Assembly: GCF_002204745.1 (NCBI RefSeq)
Contig: NZ_NIRR01000033.1
Coordinates: 1 to 45,589 of the forward strand
Direction: 5' to 3'
Length of the DNA stretch: 45,589 bases
Source of the DNA: Hymenobacter amundsenii
GTDB taxonomy: Bacteria > Bacteroidota > Bacteroidia > Cytophagales > Hymenobacteraceae
Shown: one piece after another, positions 7,884 through 17,175 of the stretch
How the letters are laid out: every line of letters begins with the position of its first letter
How positions within the stretch are numbered: the first letter of the stretch is position 1
Notes under the pieces: generated by a model
Seen by the model: the letters and a program-made list of their open reading frames with translations, nothing else
Databases searched by the model: none
What the model was told of the DNA's origin: nothing
Position numbers and translations under genes: made by a program

Positions 7884-9821
7884 CTAATTAAAGAACTGCC
7901 AGCGCAGGCCGAATTCGAGGCGGCGGGGCAGGCCGGCGTAAAAGGGAGCAGTGTAGTAGCCGTTCTGGGGCACAAACTGGTTCACGTAGGCCATCTTGAA
8001 GAACACGCCCACCGTTTTAATATCGGCATTCACAAACACGTCGACCACCGGCGTATTGCGGATGGTGAAGTGGTCTTGCACGAAAAACTGCTGGGTACTG
8101 GGGCTGTAGTCGTAGGCTTTCCAGCGCGACTGAAAGTAGGCCTGCACGCCCACCTGCCCAAACAGGGCATTTTTGAACACCTTGCCCTGGTAGTAGAGCC
8201 GCGACTCGCCCACCAGCGTCGGAATGCGCAGGGCCTCGTTGTCGGGCCCGGCGCCCACCGTATAAGTGGCTTGGTTCTCGAAGTTCAGGTGCCCAATCGT
8301 GACGTGGTAGCGGGCCATGAGGCTGGTGAACTGGAAGGCACCGGCCTGGCGGGGGCCGCCCAGGTGCTGCCCGTCGGCGGCCGCGCCATAGTAAATGTAG
8401 TTGACCACGTTGGCCACCGTGCCCACGGCTTCCAGCTGATGGATGCCCACCTGCCGGGCGGCCCGCACCCGAAACTGCTGCACCTGCACGTTGTCGAAGT
8501 TGGTATTCCAGACGAAGTGGTTGCCCGAAAACTGCTGCTCCGTGAGCGTGGGGGCCACGCTGGTCAGCAGCACCTCGCCGCTAAACAGGCCCAGCCGCGT
8601 CCGGCCGCTAAGCCAGTACTCGGTCTGGGTTGGGTCTTTGAGGTCGGGCTTGATTTCGCCGGCCGTTTCGACGGCGAACTGACGGTACTGAAACGCCGCC
8701 GTACCGCCAAAAAAGTATTGCGAGCTGCTGCGCCCGTCAATGGTGTCGCGCACCACGGCCGGCACGCCAATGGCCGCCTTGGTTTCGAGCGAATAAATGC
8801 GCTGGCGGGCATAGATGCGGTACTGCACCGCCGCCGACTGCCCCATCACGCCCACCGTATTTTCGAGCTGCCGGAACTCGGCCCGGTCGTCGGTGGCGGC
8901 CGTGCTCAGGCGGACCGAGGCCGGATAAAACGGGTTCACGACGCCGCTGGCCAGCACGGGCTTGGTGTCGGTGTATTTATTGAGCTGCCGGCTCCAGTCG
9001 AATACGTGAAACGCGGTCAGGCCCCGGCCCAGCAGGCGGTAGCTGTGCAGCAGGTGCACCCGGTCGCGGTCGTCGCGGTTTTTGGCCGTGGTCAGGTTCA
9101 CCACCTCGCGCTGGTAATCAAAGAGCTGGGTCAGGTCTACCTGGCCGCTATCGGTCGTATCGGCGACTTGGGGCACGATGCCCCCCTGCTCGGCCGCCGT
9201 GTGGCGGGCGGTGCTGAAGTTGCCCATGGCCCGGTAGCGGTTGTTGGGCGACTCGTAACGGGCAAACAGCAAAAAGTTGCTGTGCTCCGTCTGGCCCGAC
9301 CTCGTGCTAGTGGCCGCCACCGATTTGTAGGAGCCGAACCGCTCGTAGTTGAAGCCCACGTTGAGCCGCCGTTTCAGGCTGCGGGTGTAGCCCAGCTCGA
9401 ACACCTGCTCGTAGGGGTTGCCCTGGAAGAAGCGAAAAAACGTGTAGGGCGAGCGGGTATCGTAGTAATTTATGTCGGCCGCGTCGCGGGCGTACTGGTC
9501 GAAGGCGTGGCGGCCCAGGCGGGCACCCAGCTGGCGGTTAGGCTCCCAGAGCAGCGGCCGCGAGGCCGTGCCGAAGTTGCCCAGGTTCTGCTGAAACGTG
9601 GTGTCGTGGGTCCAGTAGCGCTGTTGGGGCAGGCGCGTCAGGGTCGTGTCAATCATCCGGCCCACGGTGTCTTCGCGCAAAAGGTTACGCTCTTTCAGAA
9701 TGAAGGTGGTGCGGGCCCCGTAACGGTTTTGGGTCGAGTCGTCGAGAATCTGGGCCCGGACGCCGGCGGGGCGCAGGCCCAGGCTTAGCAACAGTACCGC
9801 CAGCAGCAGCCGGGCGGGCAT
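7884..9821 (-). CDS. Putative outer-membrane porin (Porin_10-like)
   Basis: 645 residues with a signal peptide (MPARLLLAVLLLSLGLRPAG, cleavage near VRA-QI). The body alternates polar and aromatic residues, as in beta-barrels: FFRFFQGNPYEQVFELGYTR, RLNVGFNYERFGSY and YRAMGNFSTARH. It ends in an aromatic C-terminal strand (RLEFGLRWQFFN) with the terminal Phe-Asn typical of barrel-assembly signals. It matches what I know as the Bacteroidota 'putative porin' family. ATG 9821 is chosen over upstream starts because it gives the signal peptide. It begins 25 nt after the lpxK stop on the same strand, so the two are probably cotranscribed. The solute is unknown. Confidence 0.8.
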   Translation of the reverse strand: MPARLLLAVLLLSLGLRPAGVRAQILDDSTQNRYGARTTFILKERNLLREDTVGRMIDTTLTRLPQQRYWTHDTTFQQNLGNFGTASRPLLWEPNRQLGARLGRHAFDQYARDAADINYYDTRSPYTFFRFFQGNPYEQVFELGYTRSLKRRLNVGFNYERFGSYKSVAATSTRSGQTEHSNFLLFARYESPNNRYRAMGNFSTARHTAAEQGGIVPQVADTTDSGQVDLTQLFDYQREVVNLTTAKNRDDRDRVHLLHSYRLLGRGLTAFHVFDWSRQLNKYTDTKPVLASGVVNPFYPASVRLSTAATDDRAEFRQLENTVGVMGQSAAVQYRIYARQRIYSLETKAAIGVPAVVRDTIDGRSSSQYFFGGTAAFQYRQFAVETAGEIKPDLKDPTQTEYWLSGRTRLGLFSGEVLLTSVAPTLTEQQFSGNHFVWNTNFDNVQVQQFRVRAARQVGIHQLEAVGTVANVVNYIYYGAAADGQHLGGPRQAGAFQFTSLMARYHVTIGHLNFENQATYTVGAGPDNEALRIPTLVGESRLYYQGKVFKNALFGQVGVQAYFQSRWKAYDYSPSTQQFFVQDHFTIRNTPVVDVFVNADIKTVGVFFKMAYVNQFVPQNGYYTAPFYAGLPRRLEFGLRWQFFN

Positions 9822-9846
9822 TTTAAACAGCGCAGGCAACGAAAAA

Positions 9847-10917
9847 TCAGACAACGGCGGGGGGCGGAAAATACGGGTCGAGCAGCGCGGCCAGCTGGGT
9901 TTGGCCATCGGCCAGGAAGCGCACGGTAATCGGGATGTAAAATACGGGCAAATTGGCCACACTTGCCGCCAACGCGGGCTCCTGTAGGCGGGCCGCGTCC
10001 TTCTGGGTAGTCAGAACGCACTGGCCCGGCTGACATTGCGCGGCCAGCTCCCCAATTTCGCGGGGCGTGAAAGCGTGGTGGTCGGGGTAGCGGGCGTGGT
10101 GCATCACCTGGTAGCCGGCCGCTGCCAGGTGGGCCAGCAGCGGCCCGGGCTGGGCAATGCCAGTCAGCAGCACTACCTCGCGGCCGGGCACAGGCCCGGC
10201 CGCCGCCCCCGTACCGGGTACGGGCACCGGCAAGCCGTAATCATAGGCCGAAAACAGTACCGGCACGCCGGGGCGGGCGTATCGCCGGACCCGGGCCGTA
10301 ATGGCGGCGCGGGTCGCCGCGCTCAGGTCGGGGGCACACTTCGTGATAATGACCGCATCGGCTCGTTGCGCCCCGGCCCGGCTCTCGCGCAGGCGGCCGG
10401 CCGGCAGCACAGAATCAGTGTAAAACGGCCGTTGCTGCTCCGTAAGCAGGATATTAACTGCCGGCCGCACCCGGCGGTGCTGGTAGGCATCGTCGAGCAC
10501 CACGGCCGTCGTGGCGGGCTCCTCGCCTAGCAACCGCCCAATGCCGGCCACCCGGTCCTCGCTCACGACCACCGGCACGCGGCCGCCAAACTGCCCGAAC
10601 TGCTGCCAGGGCTCGTCGCCGATGGTGGCAGCCGAATCGAGGGGGTTGGCGCGGCGGTAGCCCCGGGTGCGGCGACCGTAGCCCCGACTCAGGAGCGCCG
10701 GCCGCTGCCCGCGCTCTTCCAGCCAGGCCACCAGCCAGGCCACGTGGGGCGTTTTGCCAGTGCCCCCCACCCGCAGGTTACCCACGCTGAGCACCGGCAC
10801 CTCATCGAAGGCCGTGCTGGCCTTCCAGCCCCGGTCGTAGAGCCAGTTGCGCCCCGCCAGCACGGCGGCGTACAGCCAGCTCAGGGGCAGCAACAGCAGT
10901 TTAAGGGGGGAAATCAA
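9847..10917 (-). CDS. lpxK: Tetraacyldisaccharide 4'-kinase
   Basis: 356 residues. LpxK phosphorylates the 4' position of the lipid A disaccharide precursor on the inner face of the inner membrane. Visible features are an N-terminal membrane helix (PLKLLLLPLSWLYAAVLAG), the Walker A motif VGNLRVGGTGKTPH, and the LpxK motifs LLSRGYGRRTRGYRR and VVLDDAYQHRRV. DAVIITKC and VLTTQKDAARL lie in the second half. The start is a TTG (10917-10915); no in-frame ATG fits better. It leads the porin gene and is divergent from the PP2C-like gene at 11180. Confidence 0.93.
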   Translation of the reverse strand: MISPLKLLLLPLSWLYAAVLAGRNWLYDRGWKASTAFDEVPVLSVGNLRVGGTGKTPHVAWLVAWLEERGQRPALLSRGYGRRTRGYRRANPLDSAATIGDEPWQQFGQFGGRVPVVVSEDRVAGIGRLLGEEPATTAVVLDDAYQHRRVRPAVNILLTEQQRPFYTDSVLPAGRLRESRAGAQRADAVIITKCAPDLSAATRAAITARVRRYARPGVPVLFSAYDYGLPVPVPGTGAAAGPVPGREVVLLTGIAQPGPLLAHLAAAGYQVMHHARYPDHHAFTPREIGELAAQCQPGQCVLTTQKDAARLQEPALAASVANLPVFYIPITVRFLADGQTQLAALLDPYFPPPAVV

Positions 10918-11179
10918 TGGTCAGGCGTAAGAATCGGGCAGTAGGGCAAAGCGCCGCTTCACTTTTGCAACGGGAGTCGCCGACATGCGCCGGCCGCCGC
11001 AAAAGTAGCGGGTTGGGGCGGGTTGGCCGATTATTCCCGGCAGTTTTCAAAAAGGCAGCTTTTTGAACGTCATTCACCGGAATTCTGCCCAAATGCCCAC
11101 CTTTGCCGGGCCGGGGCCGCCGCCCTTGCTGTTTCCTTGGCTACGGCAGTAGCCCGGGCGGCCCGGCCCCCTGGGTACG

Positions 11180-11914
11180 ATGCAACTATACCAGCTCCTG
11201 AAACGCGGAGCCTACCACCCCGAATTTTGCGAAGATTTCAGCCTGGCCGAGCCGCTGGGCTCCCGCCTGGTACTGGCCGTGATGGACGGCTGCACGATGG
11301 GCCGGGAAAGTCATTTCGCCTCCGCCTTGGTAGCCAAAGTGCTCCGCAAAGTCATCAAGGAATACCCCTACCGCCGGCACCACAACAGCCTGCCCCCCAC
11401 GCCCACGCTGGCCGATGAGCTGCGGGAGTTGCTGGCCGCCGTTTTTGCCGATCTGGACCAGCTCAAAAACCAATTACTGCTGGAAACTAACGAGTTGCTC
11501 ACCACCCTGGTCATCGCCCTGCTCGATCCGACTACGGGGGCCGTGGAAATCCTGGTGCTGGGCGACGCCACCGTGGCCCTGAACGGCCAGCTCACCCGCT
11601 TCGAGCAAAACAACCGCCCCGACTACCTGGCCTACCACCTCGCCCGCCCCTTCGCCGACTGGTACGGCCAGCAAACCCAGCGCCTGAGTGCTTCGGACTG
11701 CCGCGACCTGAGCCTAGCCACCGACGGCATCGACAGCTTTGAGCCCGCTACCCCCACTGCCCCCGACGACCTGCCCAACATACCCGCCCTGCTGCTGCTC
11801 GACACCCAACTAGCCGAGCGCCCGGAGATGTTGAACATAAAGGTTAGGCGGTTGGAAACGAGCTTTTCTTTGCTGCCTACCGATGACGTAGCCATCATCC
11901 GAGTTATCCGCTGA
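11180..11914 (+). CDS. PP2C-like protein phosphatase
   Basis: 244 residues with the PP2C metal-binding framework: an early acidic motif (EFCEDFSL), MDGCTMG at the position of the usual DGMGG, LVLGDATVAL, LATDGIDSFEP and a C-terminal TDDVAIIRV (the usual DNxT-type Asp). PP2C enzymes remove phosphate from Ser/Thr or act as anti-sigma-factor switches. The DGCTMG variant marks a divergent subgroup. No kinase, anti-sigma or STAS gene is adjacent, so the partner is unknown. There is no signal peptide, so it is cytoplasmic. Start ATG 11180 is the first that gives the full domain. Confidence 0.78.
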   Translation: MQLYQLLKRGAYHPEFCEDFSLAEPLGSRLVLAVMDGCTMGRESHFASALVAKVLRKVIKEYPYRRHHNSLPPTPTLADELRELLAAVFADLDQLKNQLLLETNELLTTLVIALLDPTTGAVEILVLGDATVALNGQLTRFEQNNRPDYLAYHLARPFADWYGQQTQRLSASDCRDLSLATDGIDSFEPATPTAPDDLPNIPALLLLDTQLAERPEMLNIKVRRLETSFSLLPTDDVAIIRVIR

Positions 11915-11987
11915 GGCGTTGCTGGGTTGAGCAGGAAGGGAATAACTATTAGGTTTACATTACTCGCCTACCCGATATTTTGCCCAA

Positions 11988-12006
11988 GGCGAGGCACCGC
12001 CTCGCC
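11988..12006. repeat. Short GC-rich hairpin, REP-like
   Basis: GGCGAGG (11988-11994) and CCTCGCC (12000-12006) form a 7-bp stem with a 5-nt loop, 74 nt downstream of the phosphatase stop. There is no T tract. It could be a weak terminator or a short dispersed palindrome. Confidence 0.45.
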
Positions 12007-12056
12007 CTACTATCCGGCCATTTTCAACTTCTAATTCTAAATTCCCAACTCCACCG

Positions 12057-13157
12057 ATGCCCCAGCTCCTCGACCTGATGCGCGTGCTCGAAGCCGCTGC
12101 CCCGCTGGCTTACCAGGAAAGCTACGACAACGCCGGTCTGCAATGTGGCGACCCGCAAATGGAAATCCGGGGCGTGCTCATAGCCCTCGACTGTACCCCG
12201 GCCGTGGTGGACGAGGCCATCCGGCGGGGCTGCAACGTGGTAGTGGCTCACCACCCGCTCATCTTCAAGCCCCTCCAGCGCCTGACCGGGGCCAACGAGG
12301 TGGAGCAGACGCTGCTCAAAGCCATTAAGCACGATGTGGCCCTCTACGCCGCCCATACCAACCTCGACAACGTGGCCCACGGCGTGAATCGCAAGCTGGC
12401 CGACAAGCTGGGGCTGGTAAATCCGCGCATCCTCGACCCCAAGCCCGGACTGCTAGCCAAGCTGATTACCTACGTGCCGCCCGCCCACACCGAAGCCGTA
12501 CTGGCGGCCCTGTACGCGGCCGGCGCGGGCCAGATCGGGCAGTATTCGGAATGCAGCTTCCGCTCCGAAGGCACGTTCACCTTCACGCCAGGGGCCGGCA
12601 CCAACCCGTTTGCGGGCTCGCCCGGCCAGCCCCACGCCGGCCCCGAAGACCGGGTGGAAGTGCTACTGCCTTTACACACCCAGCGGGCCGCGTTGGCGGC
12701 GTTGCGGGCGGCCCACCCCTACGAGGAAGTGGCCTATGAGGTCGTAAAGCTCGAAAACACCCACCAAGATGTGGGTTCGGGCATGGTGGGCGAGCTGCCC
12801 GAACCGCTCAGCCCCGCCGAGTTCCGGCAGCGGCTGCGTACGGCGCTGGGCGTACCAGTAGTAAAGCACACCGATTTTGCGCGGCCCATTAAAACTGTGG
12901 CGTTGTGCGGCGGGGCAGGAAGTTTCCTGATCGGGAAAGCCCGCGCTACCGGGGCCGACGCCTACGTAACCGGCGACCTCAAGTACCACGAATACTTCGG
13001 GGCCGAGGGCCAGCTCATGCTCTGCGATGTGGGCCATTTCGAGAGCGAACAATTCACGGGCGAAATCTTCCGGAATTTGCTTGCCGACAACTTTGGAAGT
13101 ACTTTTGCGGTCTTAATCGCAGAGACCCTCACCAACCCCGTCCGATATGATTTCTAA
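12057..13157 (+). CDS. Nif3-like dinuclear metal centre protein (DUF34)
   Basis: 366 residues, the long Nif3/YqfO form with an inserted PII-like domain (about 125-265). Metal-binding segments are VVVAHHPLIFK, YAAHTNLDNVAHGVN and near the C-terminus LCDVGHFESEQF; YKLC-type GTP cyclohydrolase folds use similar His/Asp/Glu ligands. Members form toroidal hexamers binding two metals. The biochemical role is unsettled (metal chaperone or GTP-cyclohydrolase-I-like have been proposed). Its end overlaps the start of the zinc-ribbon gene by 11 nt, a pairing found widely in bacteria, which implies translational coupling and a shared pathway. Confidence 0.92.
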   Translation: MPQLLDLMRVLEAAAPLAYQESYDNAGLQCGDPQMEIRGVLIALDCTPAVVDEAIRRGCNVVVAHHPLIFKPLQRLTGANEVEQTLLKAIKHDVALYAAHTNLDNVAHGVNRKLADKLGLVNPRILDPKPGLLAKLITYVPPAHTEAVLAALYAAGAGQIGQYSECSFRSEGTFTFTPGAGTNPFAGSPGQPHAGPEDRVEVLLPLHTQRAALAALRAAHPYEEVAYEVVKLENTHQDVGSGMVGELPEPLSPAEFRQRLRTALGVPVVKHTDFARPIKTVALCGGAGSFLIGKARATGADAYVTGDLKYHEYFGAEGQLMLCDVGHFESEQFTGEIFRNLLADNFGSTFAVLIAETLTNPVRYDF

Positions 13158-13896
13158 CCCGTCCACGGAAACTACCGTTGCCAGCAAGCTGGAAGCCCTG
13201 TTGCACTTGCAGCAAATCGACTCGCAGCTGGATGAAATCCGGCGTGTGCGCGGCGACTTGCCCGAAGAAGTGCAGGACCTGGAGGACGAAATTGCGGGCT
13301 ACGAGGTACGCGTGAGCAAGTTCGACGAGGAAATCGCCGGCCTCAACGACCAGATCAAGCAGCGCAAGCAGGCTGGCAAGGACGCCGATGGCCTCATCAA
13401 GCGCTACGAGGAGCAGCAGCAGAACGTACGCAACAACCGCGAGTACGAGGCCATTGCCAAGGAAATCGAGTTGCAGAAGCTGGAAATCCAGATTGCCGAC
13501 AAGAAGATCCGGGAAGCCCAGTACCAGATCGAGCAGAAAAACAACGACATCAGCGGGACCAAGCAGCGCCTCGAAGAGCGCAAGAAGGACCTCGACAACA
13601 AGAAGGGCGAGCTGGAAACCATCGTGGGCGAAAGCGAGGCCGACGAGAAGAAGCTCATGGACCAGCGCGCCAAGTCGGTGAAGCCCATCGAGCCCCGGTT
13701 GCTGACCGCCTACACCCGCATCCGCGGCAACGTCCGCAACGGCTTGGCCGTGGTGGAAGTGAAGCGCGACGCCTGCGGGGGCTGCTTCAACACGGTGCCC
13801 CCCCAGCGCCAGGCCGACATCATCTCGCACAAGAAAATCATCGTGTGTGAGCACTGCGGCCGCATTTTCGCCGACGTAGAGGTTCGGGGCGAGTAA
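13147..13896 (+). CDS. Coiled-coil protein with C-terminal C4 zinc ribbon (zf-RING_7)
   Basis: 249 residues. Residues 15-185 form a long charged coiled coil (for example LIKRYEEQQQNVRNNREYEA). The last 50 residues contain two Cys pairs, CGGC and CEHC, in the pattern of the C4 zinc ribbon PF02591. The family is almost always next to a Nif3 gene and is thought to bind nucleic acid or act as a scaffold. The start ATG 13147 lies inside the Nif3 gene. A strong terminator follows at 13917, so these two genes form a complete operon. Confidence 0.9.
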   Translation: MISNPSTETTVASKLEALLHLQQIDSQLDEIRRVRGDLPEEVQDLEDEIAGYEVRVSKFDEEIAGLNDQIKQRKQAGKDADGLIKRYEEQQQNVRNNREYEAIAKEIELQKLEIQIADKKIREAQYQIEQKNNDISGTKQRLEERKKDLDNKKGELETIVGESEADEKKLMDQRAKSVKPIEPRLLTAYTRIRGNVRNGLAVVEVKRDACGGCFNTVPPQRQADIISHKKIIVCEHCGRIFADVEVRGE

Positions 13897-13916
13897 TCGT
13901 TTTCTTCAGTAGTTTG

Positions 13917-13952
13917 AAAGAACGGCCTCTTTTCGGGGGCCGTTCTTTTTTT
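13917..13952 (+). terminator. Rho-independent terminator after the Nif3/zinc-ribbon operon
   Basis: The 11-bp stem AAAGAACGGCC / GGCCGTTCTTT (13917-13927 and 13938-13948) is followed by a run of seven or more T. The next gene starts 5 nt after the T run, so its promoter must overlap this region or it depends on read-through. Confidence 0.88.
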
Positions 13953-13956
13953 GTCT

Positions 13957-15459
13957 ATGATGATTTTGCTCGCAGCGGTACGCGCAGGAATGGGTGCAGG
14001 TAACGGGAGGCTGTTTTGGCTGCTGGCTGCGGCCTTCCTCTGCACGTCCTTCCGACCTGCGCTGCGAGAAAAGCCCTCAGAACTCACCCCCACCCAAGCT
14101 CGCGCTTACGCCGAGGTGCTGAACATGCGCCCCGCGGCCGCCCGCGCCCTGCTCGGTAACGGCCAAGATGCCGGCACGCTGCTGGTCGAGGACTGCCTGG
14201 GCATTACGGAACTGCTCATCAGCCAGGACGCCGCCCGCTACGAAGCCACCGTGGACGCTCAGGACGAGCGCCTCGATGCGCTGGAGGACCAGACCGGGCC
14301 GCTGGCCGAGTACGCGGCGGCCGAAATCCGTCTGCATCAGGCCGCGGCCCAGGTTGTGTTCGGCCACGAGGTGCAGGGCGCCTGGAGTTTGCGCCGCAGC
14401 TTCGGGGCCATGCAGCGCGTGACCGAGCGCTACCCCAATTACCTGCCGGCCCGCAAAACGCTCGGGATGCTGCAGTTTTTTATCGGTTCGCTGCCCGAGG
14501 GCTACCACTGGTTTCTGAAGCTGCTGGGTTTGCCTGGTTCAGTGGAAGGCGGCTTGCGCAACCTGCGCCGGGCCGCCACCCAGCCCAACGACTTCCAGCT
14601 CGAAGCCCGCCTCGTGCTGGCGCTGCTGGAAGAAACCTACTACAAAAAGCCCGAGGCCGCCCTGCAACTGGTGCAGACCCTGCACCGCCAGCAGCCCGAA
14701 AACCAGCTGCTCACGTTTCTGCTCATCAGCCAGCTCAAAAAGCAGCATCGCACCGACGAGGCCCTGGCCACCTACCACGCCCGCCCCACCGGCCCGGGCT
14801 ACCTGCCGCTGCCCTACCTGCACCACCTGGCCGCCGACCTGCTGCTTTACCAAGGCCACTACCCGGCGGCCCGCCGCGCCAACCAGCTGTTTTTGCAGGA
14901 CTACGCCGGCCAGCACTACCGCAAAGACGCCTACTTCAAGCTCTACCTGGCCGCCTGGCTGGGCGGCGATGCAGTGGCTGCCACCCGGTACCGCAGCCGC
15001 ATCGGGGCCAGCGGGCGTACCGTGCTGGAAGAAGACACCTACGCCCAACGCTACTTCGAGGACCGCCAGCCCCTGAACGCCACTCTCACCCGGGCCCGCT
15101 TGCAAATCGATGGCGGCTACTATCGCTCTGCCCTGGCCACGCTGGGCCAGTTCCGGGCCAGTGCCGCCACACCCCTGCGCGACCAGCTGGAGAACACCTA
15201 CCGCCGCGCCCGGGCCCTGCACCTACTCGGCGAGCTGGATTCGGCGCGCATCCTTTACGCCCGCACCATCACCCGAGCCGGCACCGCGCCCTATTACTAC
15301 GCGCCTCAGTCGGCCCTGCAACTCGGCTACCTCGCCCAGGCCGGGGGCCAGCCCAACGCGGCCAAAACATACTTCCGTAAGGCCTTGAGCTACCCGAAGC
15401 ACGAGTACAAGAACAGCACCGACACCAAAGCCAAACTGGCCCTCCAGGAGCTGGAATAA
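13957..15459 (+). CDS. TPR-repeat protein, probably exported or membrane-anchored
   Basis: About 500 residues. The N-terminus is hydrophobic (GRLFWLLAAAFLCTSF) and may be a signal peptide or anchor. The rest is helical with degenerate tetratricopeptide repeats, e.g. LVLALLEETYYKKPEAALQL, ADLLLYQGHYPAARRANQLF and LGYLAQAGGQPNAAKTYFRK. TPRs usually bind other proteins. I do not recognise a named family. ATG 13957 or 13960 is the likely start; an upstream in-frame TTG at 13951 is less likely. It is tightly packed against the preceding terminator and is followed by pabB on the same strand. Confidence 0.7.
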   Translation: MMILLAAVRAGMGAGNGRLFWLLAAAFLCTSFRPALREKPSELTPTQARAYAEVLNMRPAAARALLGNGQDAGTLLVEDCLGITELLISQDAARYEATVDAQDERLDALEDQTGPLAEYAAAEIRLHQAAAQVVFGHEVQGAWSLRRSFGAMQRVTERYPNYLPARKTLGMLQFFIGSLPEGYHWFLKLLGLPGSVEGGLRNLRRAATQPNDFQLEARLVLALLEETYYKKPEAALQLVQTLHRQQPENQLLTFLLISQLKKQHRTDEALATYHARPTGPGYLPLPYLHHLAADLLLYQGHYPAARRANQLFLQDYAGQHYRKDAYFKLYLAAWLGGDAVAATRYRSRIGASGRTVLEEDTYAQRYFEDRQPLNATLTRARLQIDGGYYRSALATLGQFRASAATPLRDQLENTYRRARALHLLGELDSARILYARTITRAGTAPYYYAPQSALQLGYLAQAGGQPNAAKTYFRKALSYPKHEYKNSTDTKAKLALQELE

Positions 15460-15528
15460 CCTGCGGGTTTCGCCGTTTCTTCCCCTTGGTTCCAGCGGTG
15501 CTCATTCCCCGCACTGTACTTTTACCCC

Positions 15529-16818
15529 GTGCTGTCCGTTCCGCTTGTCCACCTGCCGCCCGATTTCCGCACCCGCGCCCTGCGCTGGGCAGCCGGTTTC
15601 GCCCACTGCGCCCTTTTCGAATCAAATGAGCTGGCCTACCCCCAGGGCCCGTTCCGGCGGGTGCTGGCCGTAGCCGAAGTGGCCCCCGACGCCCCCCGCA
15701 CGCTGGCTGAACTGCGCATCTGGCTGGCAGACAGCGGCGAGTCGACGGCCCCGGCCTGCGGCTTTCTTACCTATGAAGTAAAGGATGAAGTAGAGGCGTT
15801 GAGCAGCTCCAACCCTAGTGGGTTAGCCTGGCCAAACTTGCATTTCTTTCGGCCTCAAACCTGGCTGATCTGGCAGGCCGACAAGCTGGAAATCCACGGG
15901 GCCACGGCCGGGGTGCGGGCCGCCATCGAAGCCACGCCCCTACCCCCGCTGCCGCCACCGAACGTGCCGACGCTGTGGGCCCGCCTGCCCCGGACCGACT
16001 ACCTGCGGGCCGTAGAGGCGGTGCAGGAAGACATTCTCAACGGCGAAGTCTACGAGCTTAACCTCTGCCAGGAATTCACGGCCGACGAGGTACGCCTGGA
16101 CCCGGCCGACGTGTTTGAACGCCTGAATGCGGCCTCGCCGGCTCCGTTCGCAGGCTTCCTGCGCCACGAAAACCACTTCCTGCTCTGCGCCTCCCCCGAG
16201 CGGTTTGTGCGCCGTACTGGTTCGGAGCTGCTGTCCCAGCCCATCAAGGGCACCATCCGGCGCGGGGCCACACCGGCCGAGGACGAGCAACAGCGCCAGA
16301 CGCTGCTACAAGACGAAAAGGAACGGGCCGAGAACCTGATGATTGTGGACCTGGTCCGCAACGACTTGGCCCGCGTGGCCCAGACCGGCACCGTGCAGGT
16401 ACCCGAGCTGTTCGGCCTCTACCCTTTCCGCCACGTCTGGCAGATGATTTCCAGCGTCACGGCCCAGGCCCGCCCCGAAACCGATGTGGTAGACTTGCTG
16501 CGGGCCGCCTTCCCGATGGGCTCCATGACCGGGGCCCCAAAAATACGGGCCATGCAGCTCATCGAGCAATACGAGCGGAGCCGCCGCGGCCTCTACAGCG
16601 GCAGCATCGGCCTCATCTGGCCCAGCGGCGACTTCGATTTCAACGTCGTCATCCGCAGCCTGCAATACCGCGCCGATACCGGCCACCTCAGCTTCCAGGT
16701 TGGGTCGGCCATCACCTACGATTCGGTACCCGAGCGCGAGTACGACGAGTGCCTGTTGAAGGCCAAGGCTATTTTGAATGTGCTGGGGGCGGTGGTGAGT
16801 GACTCGGGGAGTGATTAA
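15529..16818 (+). CDS. pabB: Aminodeoxychorismate synthase component I
   Basis: 429 residues of the chorismate-binding family. The sequence PIKGTIRRG places Lys at the position of the PabB nucleophile (anthranilate synthases have Ala there), so the product is 4-amino-4-deoxychorismate on the route to folate. Other motifs are GEVYELNLCQ, ENLMIVDLVRNDLARVA and MGSMTGAPKIRAMQLIE. The start is a GTG at 15529 right behind TACTTTTA, a near-match to the -7 element, so the mRNA may be nearly leaderless. The glutaminase subunit (pabA) is not adjacent. The C-terminus has a short Ser-rich extension. Confidence 0.88.
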   Translation: MLSVPLVHLPPDFRTRALRWAAGFAHCALFESNELAYPQGPFRRVLAVAEVAPDAPRTLAELRIWLADSGESTAPACGFLTYEVKDEVEALSSSNPSGLAWPNLHFFRPQTWLIWQADKLEIHGATAGVRAAIEATPLPPLPPPNVPTLWARLPRTDYLRAVEAVQEDILNGEVYELNLCQEFTADEVRLDPADVFERLNAASPAPFAGFLRHENHFLLCASPERFVRRTGSELLSQPIKGTIRRGATPAEDEQQRQTLLQDEKERAENLMIVDLVRNDLARVAQTGTVQVPELFGLYPFRHVWQMISSVTAQARPETDVVDLLRAAFPMGSMTGAPKIRAMQLIEQYERSRRGLYSGSIGLIWPSGDFDFNVVIRSLQYRADTGHLSFQVGSAITYDSVPEREYDECLLKAKAILNVLGAVVSDSGSD

Positions 16819-16830
16819 GGGAAGAGCGGT

Positions 16831-17030
16831 ATCATGCTAAGCATGTGGCGCATAGAGCCAGGTTCGGAGCGGAGTCGAAGTATCTCTAACCCAAGTTGCG
16901 GAGTGGGTTATCTACCGCAGTGGAATCCTGTCGACTGGAACCCCCTAGCCTTTTTCGGAGTGGGAGCCGGGGGGTGAGGCGTACCGTTGCAACGAAGCGG
17001 TAGAGATGCTTCGGCTGCGCTCAGCATGAC
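16831..17030. repeat. REP-like inverted element in the 356-bp pabB-miaB gap
   Basis: GAGCGGAGTCGAAGTATCTC (from 16867) is an inverted copy of GAGATGCTTCGGCTGCGCTC (17003-17022). Beyond them, ATCATGCTAAG (16832 on) mirrors CTCAGCATGAC (17020-17030), with about 25 extra bp in the left arm. I recall this motif type as common between genes in Bacteroidota. Apart from this element and the miaB promoter the gap holds nothing recognisable. Confidence 0.65.
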
Positions 17031-17121
17031 ACTGTTCTTTTCGTCCGTCCTCCCTAACTCACTCATTCACCGATTCACTCATTCCTCGCCTGCCATTCTG
17101 TCATTTTCACCCTAAACCTAC

Positions 17122-17129
17122 TACCTTTG
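17122..17129 (+). promoter_or_regulatory. miaB promoter -7 element
   Basis: TACCTTTG matches TAnnTTTG exactly. TCTG at 17097-17100 lies 21 nt upstream as a weak -33 element. It sits 46 nt before the miaB ATG, just beyond the REP-like element, and likely drives the block starting with miaB. Confidence 0.6.
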
Positions 17130-17175
17130 CCGTTCTCTGAACCGTGAAGCTGCTGCCTGTTGTCAGGCGTTCCCC

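Noticed and set aside
8070..9788. Long open frame (572 codons) antisense to the porin gene
   Set aside because: It mirrors the high-GC codon pattern of the porin, has no recognisable domain, and the porin has a signal peptide and barrel features.
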